Part shown: positions 43,768 through 43,880 of the stretch, piece after piece
Layout: each line of letters opens with the position of its first letter
How positions within the stretch are numbered: position 1 is the stretch's first letter
From: Chryseobacterium balustinum
GTDB lineage: Bacteria > Bacteroidota > Bacteroidia > Flavobacteriales > Weeksellaceae
Length of the DNA: 43,880 nt
Direction of reading: 5' to 3'
Assembly: GCF_900168205.1 (NCBI RefSeq)
Contig: NZ_FUZE01000028.1
Coordinates: forward strand, 1 to 43,880
Position numbers and translations under genes: made by a program
Notes under the pieces: generated by a model
The model's database searches: none
Seen by the model: only the letters and a program-made list of their open reading frames with translations
What the model was told of the DNA's origin: nothing

Positions 43768-43836
43768 AAACGAACGCACAACAAAGGTAACCGTTGCACA
43801 ACTCTTTAGTTTTTCCGTTATTCCAAAAAATAAGAT
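43768..43836. other. Short flank after the endonuclease gene with a GCACAAC/GTTGCAC motif
   Basis: ACGCACAAC, then GGTAACC (a 7-bp palindrome-like core), then GTTGCACAAC. The pattern loosely recalls cassette recombination sites, but complete core sites are not demonstrable from this window. Confidence 0.25.
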
Positions 43837-43880
43837 AAAAAGCAACCTCTTTTAAAGCGATTTAAAAGAGGTTGCTTTTT
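43837..43880. terminator. Terminator of the restriction-modification locus
   Basis: A perfect 20-bp stem (43837-43856 with 43861-43880) with a 4-nt loop; A-run at the left and T-run at the window edge. It is probably bidirectional. Confidence 0.88.

Noticed and set aside
43768..43836. Integron-type attC site after the endonuclease gene
   Set aside because: Only short GCACAAC/GTTGCAC fragments are seen; paired core sites and a folded attC structure cannot be shown, and no integrase is present.

Overview
The window looks like a stretch of chromosome from a Chryseobacterium-like member of the Bacteroidota (Flavobacteriia/Weeksellaceae). The signs are an AT-rich sequence, start codons without Shine-Dalgarno sequences, many TAnnTTTG boxes in front of genes (the Bacteroidota -7 element), a secreted enzyme with a type IX secretion sorting tail, two GLPGLI-family proteins, and dispersed non-coding inverted repeats between genes. 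The genus is my inference; no 16S or other marker is present.

Layout. 1-3.6 kb: a MoxR-type ATPase and its VWA partner (minus strand), flanked by inverted-repeat elements. 3.6-10.2 kb: a methyltransferase, ferritin, YchF, an AraC regulator next to an SDR oxidoreductase, and a cardiolipin synthase, all plus strand. 10.2-11.4 kb: a convergent aminotransferase. 11.5-17.2 kb: a topoisomerase IV operon, parE - small membrane protein - parC - rhomboid protease. 17.4-19.9 kb: a large secreted pectate lyase standing alone. 20.3-23.3 kb: a tight minus-strand operon (YciO/TsaC family - CPBP protease - yaaA - prmC), where prmC carries an in-frame insert with a heptanucleotide tandem repeat. 23.4-24.0 kb: five initiator tRNA genes of two alternating types at an exact 112-bp period. 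24.1-25.0 kb: two small unknown genes. 25.2-29.2 kb: a BlaI repressor - M56 (BlaR1-like) sensor protease - GLPGLI - GLPGLI operon with a candidate palindromic operator. 29.4-33.0 kb: two exported metallopeptidases (M61 and M1). 33.2-35.1 kb: tatC and a KdsD-type sugar-phosphate isomerase. 35.2-39.6 kb: recQ, a toxin-antitoxin-like pair whose second gene is frameshifted, a glycosyltransferase and a membrane protein. 39.6-41.6 kb: a small Cys-rich protein and lpdA. 41.7-43.9 kb: a compact type II restriction-modification system with a divergent methyltransferase, an XRE controller and a PD-(D/E)xK endonuclease.

How parts work together. Most of the window is housekeeping. The clearest accessory module is the restriction-modification locus. 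Its 82-bp divergent control region holds a near-perfect 19-bp dyad over the -33 element of an apparently leaderless controller/endonuclease promoter, which fits controller-protein feedback. The BlaI/M56 pair probably senses an envelope signal and controls the two downstream GLPGLI proteins. No CRISPR array, rRNA, prophage or transposase was seen. No wholly new system stands out; the most unusual items are the tRNA array, the repeat inside prmC, the frameshifted toxin and the proposed operators.
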